A stretch of DNA of 64,000 bases from Methanosphaera sp. WGK6 (GTDB lineage: Archaea; Methanobacteriota; Methanobacteria; Methanobacteriales; Methanobacteriaceae). This document shows positions 9,112 to 18,258 of this stretch, piece after piece (positions within the stretch are counted from its first letter, which is position 1; every line of letters starts with the position of its first letter). Under the pieces are notes generated by a model. The model was not told the DNA's origin and searched no databases. It was given only the letters and a program-made list of their open reading frames with translations. Position numbers and translations under genes: made by a program. Location: contig NZ_JRWK01000005.1 of NCBI RefSeq assembly GCF_001729965.1, positions 62,001-126,000 on the forward strand, written 5' to 3'.

Positions 9112-10455
9112 TTAATCCAAATATTTTTCTATTAAAGTCATTCCCCAGTCAGCTAATTCTGCTGCTTTTTCAGGAGTCTTTGCTTCAGAGAAACATCTAT
9201 AGATTGGTTCTGTTCCAGATGGTCTGATAATTACCCATCCATCATCTGTTATTACTTTTACACCATCAGTTGTATCTACTTCATATTCAGTAGTATCATT
9301 TATTATTCCTTCTGCAACTACTGTTTTTTTATCATCAGGACATTCAACTTTTCTTTTTTCTGAGAAGTATGTTGGTAGTTCATCTATTAATTTAGATAAT
9401 GGTTTTTTACTTGTTGCTAATATTTCAAGTAGCATTGCTGTAGCTAATCCAGAATCTCTTCCATATACAAAATCAGGGAAGATTAATCCACCATTTTCTT
9501 CTCCACCAAATAATCCATCAATTTCTTGTAGTTTACGTGCTACTACTAAATCTCCTACTCTTGTAAGTATGATTTCACCATTGTTTTCTAGTGCTATATC
9601 TGCTATTGCATTACTTGTAGCAACTGTTGTTACAATTTTTCCACCATTATTTTTTTCAAGCATGGATTTTTCTACTAATGCAAATGATTTATCCCCAAAT
9701 ACAAATTGACCTTTTTCATCAATACATATTGTTCTATCAGCATCCCCATCATGTGCTATTCCTATATCTGCACCTGTTGCTTTAACAACATTTATTAGGT
9801 CACCTAAATTATCTTCTGTTGGTTCTGGATTTCTTCCAGGGAATGCTCCGTCTGGTTGACAGTTAAGTGTTGTGATTTCACAGCCTAATTTTCTTATAAT
9901 GTATGGAGTTGTTCCACATGCTGCTCCAGATCCACAGTCCAGTACTACTTTTAGATTTGCTTCTTTTATTGCTTCTACATCTACTCTTTTTAGTACTTCA
10001 TCAATGTATTCGTCAATGATATCTCTTTTGTATGCTTTTCCAATTTTATCCCATGTTACTCTTTTTTGTTTATCATTGAAATAAATGTCTTCGATTTCTT
10101 CTTCTAAATCATCAGGTGTTCCTATTCCATCAGCATCTAATAGTTTTAGTCCATTGTATTTTGGTGGATTGTGTGAAGCAGTAATCATTATTCCACCATC
10201 ATAGTATTGTCTTACTGCGTATTGTACGGCTGGTGTTGGAAGTGTTCCAAGATCCACTACATTACATCCTGCTGATAATAATCCTGCAGTTACTGCATAT
10301 TTTATCATTTCAGATGAAGTTCTTGGATCTGAACCTACAGCTATTGTTCCAGTTACTTTTGTTCCATAAGCTGCTGCAATTTTTGATGCAAATTCAGGAG
10401 TTAAAACTGTATTAGCTACTCTTCTTACACCAAAAGTCCCGAATAATTGTTTCAT
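9112..10455 (-). CDS. glmM: Phosphohexomutase, probable phosphoglucosamine mutase
   Basis: A complete 447-residue alpha-D-phosphohexomutase. Domain 1 has the phosphoserine loop ITASHNPPKYNGLK, domain 2 the metal loop DGDADRTICID, domain 3 the sugar-specificity loop GEENGG, and domain 4 the phosphate-binding loop RPSGTEPIYRCF. The GEENGG loop fits glucosamine-type mutases, which interconvert glucosamine-6-P and glucosamine-1-P for UDP-GlcNAc and pseudomurein precursors. Phosphoglucomutase or phosphomannomutase activity cannot be excluded. It is a single gene with its own A/T-rich upstream region; SD AAGGAGAA precedes ATG 10455. Confidence 0.87.
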   Translation of the reverse strand: MKQLFGTFGVRRVANTVLTPEFASKIAAAYGTKVTGTIAVGSDPRTSSEMIKYAVTAGLLSAGCNVVDLGTLPTPAVQYAVRQYYDGGIMITASHNPPKYNGLKLLDADGIGTPDDLEEEIEDIYFNDKQKRVTWDKIGKAYKRDIIDEYIDEVLKRVDVEAIKEANLKVVLDCGSGAACGTTPYIIRKLGCEITTLNCQPDGAFPGRNPEPTEDNLGDLINVVKATGADIGIAHDGDADRTICIDEKGQFVFGDKSFALVEKSMLEKNNGGKIVTTVATSNAIADIALENNGEIILTRVGDLVVARKLQEIDGLFGGEENGGLIFPDFVYGRDSGLATAMLLEILATSKKPLSKLIDELPTYFSEKRKVECPDDKKTVVAEGIINDTTEYEVDTTDGVKVITDDGWVIIRPSGTEPIYRCFSEAKTPEKAAELADWGMTLIEKYLD

Positions 10456-10547
10456 ATATTAATATTCTCCTTTAAATTAAATTTATAATTAAATAAAAAA
10501 AATTATAGTGTATGTTATTATATGCATTTTTTAATGTATACATTTTT

Positions 10548-12023
10548 TTATATTTTCTCAATATAGTAAACTAGATTATTGTTTTCATCATAACATGCCC
10601 ATGTTTTATTATTATACATCCATGTATAGTTCTGGTATGGTTGTATTTCAGTCCATGAGTTATCATTGTTTTCAATCCATGTTACATTATAGTACTTTGA
10701 ACCATTAAATATGTAGTCTACATTCCATAATGTTCCATTGAAGTTCCATTGATATTCATATCCAGTGTTTGTTGTTGCATAGTAGGATGTTTCATTTATT
10801 TTCTTCCAATAGTATGGATGTATTGTACTCCATTTAACAGCATAGTTATTATTGTTATTTTCTATAGTTGATGATATATTATTTGAATCAACCCATTTGG
10901 AATATGTTAACATGGATAATAATGGCGGTTTTGTTTTAATAGTGTTTGTTAATTCTATGTTTTTTTGGTTTGTTGTTTGGTTTTCTAGGTTTTCTACACT
11001 AATTATTTTAACATCATATAATCCTGTGGCTTCATCAAGTGTTCTGTTTCTTGTAAGATATTTTATTGTAATATTATTTTTTCTAAGTTGATTTATTATA
11101 TCACTTGAGACATAATCTTCTTCTTCCATTTGTATATAATCGGATTCTGTGTTTCTTGTAATGTATACTTCTGTTATATTATTTTGTGTAATATAATCTA
11201 TTATTTCTTTTTGACCTGATGAATCTTCTATAAGCATTGCATTATCTTTAATGGCATTTGGTACTATTGTTGGTAGTTCACCATAAAATCCATAGTAAGC
11301 ACGAGTTGTGTTATTTATTAATCCATCATATTTTAATTTATTATTTACATTTTCACTTATTTCTTCGGATGTAGAACCACTTATTTCTTCTATTGTTAAA
11401 TTATACTTCTTAAATGTGTCTTTTATTGTTTCAGGTAAATATCCTACAATAATTATATGTTTAATATCATGTTTTTTAATATAATCTTCATAATCAGGAT
11501 TTAAATACTCTGATGAATCATATGTACTATTTGTTGCTGTGACAAAAACAGGTGTTCTTGTATATGCACCAAGTAAACCAGCCATAGGATCCGATGCTGT
11601 GAATATTATTGTATCATTGTTTTTATCATTTGTATTATCTGCTATTTTTGTTAAAATATCTGCTATAGAATTACCATTTACTTGTTGAACTTGTATATTC
11701 ATGGAATGTAATTTGAGTAATTGTTGTGCTGATATTGGTCCTACAACTACTATTTTTTTAATATCATTTTGTTTTACATATTTGGGTAACCACTCGTCTA
11801 ATTGATTGGGTAATGTTTTATCAGATAATATTAATGGAACTTGATTATATCCTGCATATACAGAAACTCCTATTTCTAATCCTCTCATTTCACCAGTACA
11901 TGTTGATATTATCACTGTTTTTTCAGAAACATCTATTGAATTAACATATATATTATTAATTAGAATTATTCCAATCAAGAGAATAACCAATATTATTACT
12001 ACGTATTTACTTTGTTTTTTCAT
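10548..12023 (-). CDS. Membrane-anchored surface protein with CWB2-like repeats
   Basis: The 491-residue protein starts with an uncleaved signal anchor (residues about 7-27). It then has two or three repeats of the pattern 'VIIST..., GLEIGVSVYAGYNQVPLIL, IKKIVVVGP...', which resemble putative cell-wall-binding repeat 2 of bacterial surface proteins. The last 130 residues are rich in Trp, Tyr and Asn (WNFNGTLWNVDYIFNGSKYY), suggesting an extracellular carbohydrate- or protein-binding region. It begins 14 bases after the stop of the frameshifted GT-C gene, in a probable operon. The exact function is unknown; the CWB2 assignment rests on pattern resemblance only. Confidence 0.65.
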   Translation of the reverse strand: MKKQSKYVVIILVILLIGIILINNIYVNSIDVSEKTVIISTCTGEMRGLEIGVSVYAGYNQVPLILSDKTLPNQLDEWLPKYVKQNDIKKIVVVGPISAQQLLKLHSMNIQVQQVNGNSIADILTKIADNTNDKNNDTIIFTASDPMAGLLGAYTRTPVFVTATNSTYDSSEYLNPDYEDYIKKHDIKHIIIVGYLPETIKDTFKKYNLTIEEISGSTSEEISENVNNKLKYDGLINNTTRAYYGFYGELPTIVPNAIKDNAMLIEDSSGQKEIIDYITQNNITEVYITRNTESDYIQMEEEDYVSSDIINQLRKNNITIKYLTRNRTLDEATGLYDVKIISVENLENQTTNQKNIELTNTIKTKPPLLSMLTYSKWVDSNNISSTIENNNNNYAVKWSTIHPYYWKKINETSYYATTNTGYEYQWNFNGTLWNVDYIFNGSKYYNVTWIENNDNSWTEIQPYQNYTWMYNNKTWACYDENNNLVYYIEKI

Positions 12024-12037
12024 TGCAAATTCACCAT

Positions 12038-13198
12038 TTATGTTTTAATAGAGCATATTTTGTAATTTTGGTTAGTGTATTCTACTTGCACATAACTTGG
12101 AGTTGATGTATTTTGTCTTAGTAATATGTAATCAATACCTAAATCATTTAGTTCATAGATTGTTGAATGATTTTTAACAATATGTACTGGATCAACCACA
12201 TAATCCGGAATAGATTCAGTGAAACCACCATAAACAACTGATGAATTACTACTACATACTATAATTGTATCCATTATTGAATCCTCTGATACTACAAAGG
12301 AATTATTAGAATTTTTCATAAACCATGACATGACATCATATCTATCATAAGCTAATTGTGAATTTCCAAACCGAGATGATATGATTGTTGGCTTTATAAT
12401 TGTACCAATTGGATCTATACATACATGCATTTTCTCAGGAAATATTGTCGTATTATAATCATCCTCACCTAATAAATCAGGTGTATAACTATCAACATAC
12501 ATTATTGTTGAAAAAGTAGAAACTATGACTAACATAATGATAATTATCACCCTTAGTTTAACTGATTTTAATGAATATATAAAATACATAAAACCAATTC
12601 CAGATATAATTATAAGTGGATATGATGCAACTTCCAAAATTCTAATTGAAACTGTTTCAACACCAAGATATGTTATTTGACTTAATAATACTAATGACAA
12701 TGCCCATACTATTAAAAATAAAGATTTATCTTCTTTTTCCTTTAATAATTTATAAAAACCAATAACTGTGAATATAAAACATATTATTCCATAGTATTTG
12801 AAGATAAAATCTGTCAGAAGTAATGAATTACCTGAAATTGAATTGAAAATTAATGTGTACTTAATGTACACATAAGTCCACCATGGCAAACCTACTACTA
12901 CAACCACAAAGATAAATAATAAAACATGATTAATTTTAAACTTAAATCTACATAATTGAATTAATCCATATAATCCTAAAACACCAATTGTCATTAATGC
13001 TGTGGCCATATGTAAATTACAAATTAAACCCAATAAAATTGCAGATAATATTATATTAGAAGATTTACTATATTGAATAGCTTGATAAAAGAAAAGACAA
13101 GCTAACATAGATAAAGCTATTGCAATTGTTGCAGGTGTACATATTACACTCCTATTGAATGTGACAAATGAAAACATTCCTAGAAATCCTGTACACAT
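12038..13198 (-). pseudogene. GT-C type membrane glycosyltransferase-like protein, C-terminal part after a frameshift
   Basis: Contains about eight hydrophobic membrane segments followed by a ~140-residue extracellular C-terminal domain. Translating upstream of the first ATG in the same frame gives sensible sequence (FLIFVITYCGYKF) back to the T-rich tract at 13257-13269. There it joins the N-terminal piece ending at 13252 if one T is added to the T7 run. The joined product would be about 507 residues, close to the 529-residue paralog at 36635-38224. The GT-C assignment comes from topology and that paralog. Translation of this part alone would need an internal start without a visible SD. Confidence 0.68.
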
Positions 13199-13251
13199 AC
13201 CCGTTATTATATTATCTGAAAATTTATATCCACAATACGTTATTACAAAAA

Positions 13252-13560
13252 TTAAGAAAAAGAAAAAAAGGGTTGTAATATTCTTGTTAAATTCATTAAA
13301 GATATTCCAGATAACTTAGAAAATAATCCTAGCATTAGATGAAACAATGGTGGATACATTATTAATCTACCTATAGGTGCAACTGTTTCATAATCCCAAA
13401 AAACTAGTCCTTGTTTCATATATAAATCAGCCATGTGAATATGATAATAAACATCCCATGATATAGGATATGTGAATTTATATATGAGTATAGAAGCAAT
13501 TATAAATGAAAAAATAGCAGGTATTAAAAGTAATTTCTTATTTTCTTTATCGATATTCAT
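13252..13560 (-). pseudogene. GT-C type membrane glycosyltransferase-like protein, N-terminal part before a frameshift
   Basis: 102 residues with a first membrane helix and the loop SWDVYYHIHMADLYMKQGL, matching SWDIYIHINYAITYLHHGL in the paralog at 36635. The acidic residue of this loop is where GT-C enzymes usually keep the catalytic base. The frame stops at 13252, right after CCC-T7-C-T5-C (minus strand, about 13272-13256); the natural continuation is in the -1 frame. This could be a real inactivation, phase variation at a homopolymer, ribosomal slippage or a sequencing error. It is divergently transcribed from the coiled-coil gene across the GTRYAC array. Confidence 0.68.
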
Positions 13561-13652
13561 TTATAACACAACTTTTTTTTAAAATATTATATGTTAAATC
13601 ACATATATAGAGTTTAAATTAATTAAATATAATCTATCATTAACTATGTGTT

Positions 13653-14092
13653 GTATACATAATGTATACCTATTAGAAATACATGTTTACATAATCTATT
13701 TTATTGTGTACATCCAACTTTACTTTGTATACATAATGTAAACAAAAATACAATATATCATTTATACACCCAAATAACAATTAATTAAGAAATACAAATG
13801 TACACTTCAAGTACACATAATATTAAGAAAAAGTACACTTTACACAAAACATATATAACAATGAACAATATAAATTATATTAATCAAACACAGATGTACA
13901 CTTAAAGTACACAAGATGTTATATTAAAAAAAGATGCTTAATAATAAGTTTACACATGATGATGTATGGAAAAAATAAAATATACATAATGTACACATAC
14001 ATGTTTACTTAAAAAAATAAATAACCCAACAAATAGTTATAATATAAATAAAGCATTTTCACAGGAAAAAATATAGTACACATAAAGTACAC
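13653..14092. repeat. Array of ~17 GTRYAC half-sites in helical phase (iteron-like operator)
   Basis: GTACAC, GTATAC, GTTTAC/GTAAAC or GTGTAC hexamers start at 13653, 13664, 13685, 13706, 13727, 13738, 13800, 13811, 13833, 13896, 13907, 13948, 13980 (imperfect), 13991, 14003, 14076 and 14087. Six pairs are separated by exactly 11 bp (hexamer plus a 5-bp A/T spacer). Other gaps are 21, 22, 32, 41, 62, 63 or 73 bp, all close to whole numbers of ~10.5-bp turns, so most sites face the same side of the helix. The array fills the 558-bp gap between two divergent genes and ends 27 bp before ATG 14119. It is best read as a cooperative protein-binding region. Confidence 0.85.
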
Positions 14093-14118
14093 ATCAAATA
14101 TTCAAGGGATTAAAAAAA

Positions 14119-14949
14119 ATGAGTTCAAAAACAGCTACCATAAGATTTAAAAATGGAGAAAAATGGGATGAATTTTTAAAAAGTATCGAAGAAAACAATG
14201 GAACTACTAGAGGATACATTGGATTAACAGTTGAAAATCTCATTGAATTATATCTTAACGACCCAAACATAACCATAGATACTATAAATAAGCTAAGAGA
14301 AACAAACAAAAAATTACAAGAAAAAATAGATTTTCTCGAAAAAGACCATGCTGAGAATGATACAGCACAATTAGAAGAAGAAAATAAAAAATTACAAGAT
14401 GACATCAATATTACTCATGCAAAATATGATGAATTAGAAATAAAGTATAACCAAATACAAGAAAGATACTCAGAAATAGAAGAGTTAAATAGGACAATTA
14501 ACTCTGAAAAAATAGATCTTCAAAATAAGAACATTGAACTTAGTAGTAAAATAGAATTTCCAGAACAAGAAAATAAACTTCTTCAAAAAAATTATGATTT
14601 ACTCGAAGAAAATTACACACAATTAAGAGAAGATAATAAAAATATTAATGAAATTTTTAAAACAATAAACGAAGATCTTAAACAACAACAAAAAGATACC
14701 CGAAGAGCACGTAATGATTACAGACATATTGTTGAACGATTAAATAAACTACAAGAAGAATATAATAATTTACAAAATGAAAATAAAAATTATCGTGTGC
14801 TATTTGCAGAAATAAAAAAGATGTCACTTAGAGAAAGAGTTCTGGGAAAATATCCAAACAATATAAAAGAACTAAGTCAAGCCCCTGAAGATGAAGAAAA
14901 AACTAATCATTACACAACAGAACATATGGAAAATAATAAAGAAGAATAA
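14119..14949 (+). CDS. Coiled-coil protein with predicted N-terminal ribbon-helix-helix DNA-binding domain
   Basis: 276 residues. The first ~50 (TATIRFKN strand, helix GEKWDEFLKSIEEN, helix TTRGYIGLTVENLIELYL) fit the strand-helix-helix plan of ribbon-helix-helix proteins; this is a pattern-based call. Residues about 60-240 are a continuous charged coiled coil rich in Glu, Lys, Asn and Gln. A short tail contains KKMSLRERVLGKYP and an acidic end. A small DNA-binding head plus long coiled coil is also seen in plasmid KfrA-type and partition proteins. The phased GTRYAC array directly upstream is the obvious candidate binding site, suggesting autoregulation and possibly a DNA-organising role. No homolog is named with confidence. 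Confidence 0.72.
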   Translation: MSSKTATIRFKNGEKWDEFLKSIEENNGTTRGYIGLTVENLIELYLNDPNITIDTINKLRETNKKLQEKIDFLEKDHAENDTAQLEEENKKLQDDINITHAKYDELEIKYNQIQERYSEIEELNRTINSEKIDLQNKNIELSSKIEFPEQENKLLQKNYDLLEENYTQLREDNKNINEIFKTINEDLKQQQKDTRRARNDYRHIVERLNKLQEEYNNLQNENKNYRVLFAEIKKMSLRERVLGKYPNNIKELSQAPEDEEKTNHYTTEHMENNKEE

Positions 14950-15312
14950 TTAAATTCTTAAATTATTTTCTTCTTCTAAAATTAATTCTATTTGACCATT
15001 ATAATTTGTTACTTTTCCAGTTACAGTAATATTCATACCATTATATAATTCTGTTTCGATAAGAGTAGATGAAAAAATAACTAAGTTAATATTACCTGTA
15101 TCATCAGTTAATTTAATTATTCTAGTTCCTGATTTTGTAATTGTTTGTGATTCAATTACACCAACTATTTCAACTTGATTATCTAGTTTTGAATTATCTA
15201 TCTTATCTATTGTTAATTGTTCTGGAGTTACATAGCCATAAGTTAAAATTAAGCCAAGTATTCCAATTAGTACAGTTATTGTCGAAATTTTAAATATTTG
15301 TTTATCTTGCAT
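14950..15312 (-). CDS. Membrane-anchored OB-fold protein
   Basis: 120 residues: an N-terminal membrane helix (about 8-27), then an OB-fold nucleic-acid-binding-like domain (about 45-115) with DNQVEIVGVIESQTI, KLTDDTGNINLVIFS and GMNITVTGKVTNYNG. Such domains occur in single-strand-binding proteins and in small secreted BOF-like proteins. The membrane anchor suggests an exported or membrane-bound role, not replication. The stop abuts that of the convergent coiled-coil gene, and it follows the DNA ligase gene on the same strand after a ~40-bp gap. Confidence 0.75.
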   Translation of the reverse strand: MQDKQIFKISTITVLIGILGLILTYGYVTPEQLTIDKIDNSKLDNQVEIVGVIESQTITKSGTRIIKLTDDTGNINLVIFSSTLIETELYNGMNITVTGKVTNYNGQIELILEEENNLRI

Positions 15313-15351
15313 AACCTTTTTTCTTGTTAATTCATATAATTTAAATAGTAT

Positions 15352-17028
15352 TTAATTATTTTGTAACTCAATCATTTGTTGTAATTTAGAAATTGTATCT
15401 ACTTGATCTAATCCTATGTCATCCCGAAGTCCTTTGATTGCTGGAAATCTTAGAGAATATCCTGTTTCATATTCATTACTCTCCACTATTTCACTATAGG
15501 CTACTTCTAGTATTACTTCGGGTTTAAATGTTACTTGTTGTTCTGCACGAGTTATTACTAATTTTTCCATACGTTCTGTTAATGAGGCTAACATTTCATC
15601 ATCCATTCCTGTTGCTGCATGAACTAATGTTTTATAGTCTCCTGTTTTTTCATCATATAATGATAATAGGTATGATCCAAAGAATTTTGCTCTTTTTCCT
15701 TTACCATATGTTCCACCAGTTATTACACAATCTAGTGTTTCACGTACTGGCTTGTATTTAAGCATATTTTTTCCTCGTTTTCCTGGTGAGTATGGACTTG
15801 TTATGTCTTTGAACATTATTCCTTCATGTCCTGCATCTATAGACCATGTGAATAGTTCTTCAGCTTCAATGTAATTTAATGGTGTTACTATTTTCATAGT
15901 ACTTAGTTCTACATTATTTGATGGTGTTACTATTTCATTTAATAGTTTTCTTCGTTCTCCTAGTGGTTTTTCTGCTATTGGTTTATCAAAGAATAATACA
16001 TCAAATAAAAATACTTTTAATGGTATTTTTTCACGCATTTTTTCTATATCGTATTTTCTTTTTACTCTTTGAAGAATGTATTGGAATGATATTGGCTTGT
16101 TATCTTTTGTAGCTATTACTTCTCCTTCTACAATGAAGTCTTTATTTGGTAGTGCTTCTTCTATGTATTCAACTACTTCTGGTAATGCATTTGTTACATT
16201 TTCTAAACGTCTTGTGAATATTTTTGTTTTTCCATCATAGTGGTGTATTTGTACACGTATTCCATCATATTTTGTTTCACAGATAACATGTTCCATTTCG
16301 TTTATACTTTCTTTTATTCCAGGACTTAGTTGTGCTAACATTGGTTTTATTGGTTTACCTGGTGTTATTGTCAGATTTTTAACTGATTGTTCAGATTCCT
16401 GTGCTCTTATTGCTACTTCACCTAAATCATTGGATAACATGTATGCTTTATCTATTATTTCTTTATCCATGTTGTATGCTTGTGCTATTGCATCCACCAG
16501 TGTTCCTTCACCTACGCCTATTCTGAGTTTTTCTGTTATTGTTCTTGTTATGTATTTTGCCTCTAATGGTGTTGCTGAAGTGTATAATTCTAGTATGAAG
16601 TTAAGTTTTTTGTTTTGTGAATTGCTTCCTGTGATTGATTCTGTTTTTCGAAGATTTGAGATTACTTTTGTTACTGTTAGAGGTACTTTGAAGAATGTTA
16701 CTTGTTTATTGTTTTTTACTAGTTCTTGTGTGATTTCTCCCATATCTCCTACTGTTGCTAGTTTATCTTCTATTGTTTTTGTTTTTTCTCCAAGAAGTTT
16801 GGATAGTGATTTGATAATTAATTGGGTGGAGATACCCATTTCTTTATCACTCCATGGTGGAAATATTTTTCCTTGAAGAAGTAGTGTTATATCATATGTT
16901 ATTTCAGGGTCGGTTTCTTTAATTTCTTTAAGAAAATCAGATATTATATCCCGTTTTTCTAATCTACTAGAAGTATTACTTATTTTTTCATAAACTTCTA
17001 CTAATTTTGTATAGGAAGTTTTTGTCAT
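15352..17028 (-). CDS. lig: ATP-dependent DNA ligase
   Basis: About 558 residues, the standard length of archaeal replicative DNA ligases. Domains in order: N-terminal DNA-binding domain (to ~210), adenylation domain with motif I ETKYDGIRVQ (Lys is the AMP acceptor), motif III-like FIVEGEVIA, motif IV GHEGIMFKD, motif V LKYKPVRETLDCVI, and an OB-fold C-terminus ending with motif VI-like SLRFPAIKGLRDD. It seals nicks during replication and repair. GTG at 17037 lies within the SD AGTGATT, so ATG 17028 is preferred. It overlaps or abuts the end of the upstream gene, suggesting co-transcription. Confidence 0.94.
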   Translation of the reverse strand: MTKTSYTKLVEVYEKISNTSSRLEKRDIISDFLKEIKETDPEITYDITLLLQGKIFPPWSDKEMGISTQLIIKSLSKLLGEKTKTIEDKLATVGDMGEITQELVKNNKQVTFFKVPLTVTKVISNLRKTESITGSNSQNKKLNFILELYTSATPLEAKYITRTITEKLRIGVGEGTLVDAIAQAYNMDKEIIDKAYMLSNDLGEVAIRAQESEQSVKNLTITPGKPIKPMLAQLSPGIKESINEMEHVICETKYDGIRVQIHHYDGKTKIFTRRLENVTNALPEVVEYIEEALPNKDFIVEGEVIATKDNKPISFQYILQRVKRKYDIEKMREKIPLKVFLFDVLFFDKPIAEKPLGERRKLLNEIVTPSNNVELSTMKIVTPLNYIEAEELFTWSIDAGHEGIMFKDITSPYSPGKRGKNMLKYKPVRETLDCVITGGTYGKGKRAKFFGSYLLSLYDEKTGDYKTLVHAATGMDDEMLASLTERMEKLVITRAEQQVTFKPEVILEVAYSEIVESNEYETGYSLRFPAIKGLRDDIGLDQVDTISKLQQMIELQNN

Positions 17029-17036
17029 TTTAATCA

Positions 17037-18098
17037 CTATATTAGGGCTTTGAATAGTCTTCCATCTTTTTCTTTTATTTTGAAGATTTTTACATTTTCA
17101 TTTTCAATTATTGTTTTATAGTATTCTTCATCTTCTTTTGATAGTTTATTTCCAAGATATATTGCTTCTGGTTTTATAAAGTCTACTTCTATTGTTTCTG
17201 GTGTTATATTTAGTACTTCATTAAATTTATCATCAATTATATTATGAAGTTCTTTTGATTCTAGTACTTTATTTAACTTAGTGATTAGTTTTTCATAGTT
17301 ATAGCTTAGTTGGGAATTTTTTATTTCTAGATAGTTATCTGATAGTATTTCTTGTATTTTTGTATTGTTCATCGTATTTGTATATACTGGCTCTAGTAAT
17401 CCATCTAGCATACGATATTCTGTTTCGGAGTATTTATGGTTTGTTATGTATGTCCATTCATTATCATATTCATTGATTGTTTCTACTATTTTTATTAATG
17501 ATGCACAGTGTCTATTATATATTGGATATTCAATATCTTCTAATGTGAGTGCTTGTTTTGTATAAAGTACTGGGAATATTTTCTGTAATTGTTTTACTGT
17601 TGTTGGTGTTATTTCTTTAAAATCATATGCTACACATATTGCATTTTGATTGTCTGTGTATTTATTCCATACTTCTTCTTTATTGTAGGGTGTTTGGAAT
17701 AGTGTTGTGTACATATTATCTTGATATAGTTGTATTGTGAAATAGGTGTTTATTACTACAAATCCTATTTGTTGTGTTATAAATTGATTCATGTATGCTT
17801 TCCATTTTTCCTGGTCTTCTTCTGTCATTTCATTTGTATCTTTAGAGTATACTAATGTCATTAATTTAATAAATGGAAAGTTTGAATTTTCAATTTCTTC
17901 TTTTTCATCATCTTTTAGGAAGTTTGGATCTTCCTGTTCTAGTTTTGCTATTTGTTGTTCCATTAATGAGTTTAGTTGTGTTTTTATTGCTTTTTCATAA
18001 TCTATTTTAACGATGTTTTCATGGTAATTTGGTGATAGTTTTGATTTGGATAGTTTGAGTTTTCCATTGCATATTTTTTTTAAGATGTTCTTCATCAA
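17037..18098 (-). pseudogene. DUF2971-like protein, C-terminal part after a frameshift
   Basis: 353 codons of mainly Lys/Glu/Asn-rich soluble protein. The segment EEVWNKYTDNQNAICVAYDF followed by KIFPVLYTK resembles the 'WxxYa...GfCIgyd...pVlYs' core of DUF2971 proteins. The first codons (ILKKICNGKLKLSKSKLSP) continue naturally from the ORF ending at 18019 if one A is removed from the A8 run at 18074-18081 (minus strand). No SD precedes ATG 18098, so independent translation is doubtful. DUF2971 members have no established biochemical activity. The repaired gene would encode about 403 residues and lies immediately upstream of the ligase gene. Confidence 0.55.
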
Positions 18099-18249
18099 TT
18101 TTGTTTGAATAGTATTTTCCTATTACGGGTGGAAAATGTTCTATTTTAAGTTTATCTGCTTCTTTAAGTTCTGTTACATCATCTTGTTTTGTAGCTAATA
18201 TTTTGAAATAATTCATTTTCCATTCTTTATTTATTGATTCATCAAACAT
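18019..18249 (-). pseudogene. DUF2971-like protein, N-terminal part before a frameshift
   Basis: The 5' part encodes about 60 relevant residues ending GKYYSNKIDEEHLKK, which matches the YxYxs...ee.LkkIl start of DUF2971 proteins. After the A8 run at 18081-18074 this frame degenerates (NMQWKTQTIQ...) and stops, while the other frame continues the family pattern with ICNGKLKLS. An ATG at 18258 overlaps a GATGAT SD, so ATG 18249 is the likelier start. The cause could be a true +1 A insertion, translational slippage or a sequencing error. Confidence 0.55.
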
Positions 18250-18258
18250 AATTATCAT

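Noticed and set aside
13653-14092. CRISPR array
   Set aside because: The repeated units are only 6 bp with short A/T spacers and no spacer-sized unique sequence or cas gene; an operator or iteron reading fits better.
13561-14118. Chromosomal replication origin
   Set aside because: No Cdc6/Orc gene is adjacent and no G-rich ORB-like elements are visible. The array is more simply linked to the neighbouring coiled-coil protein.
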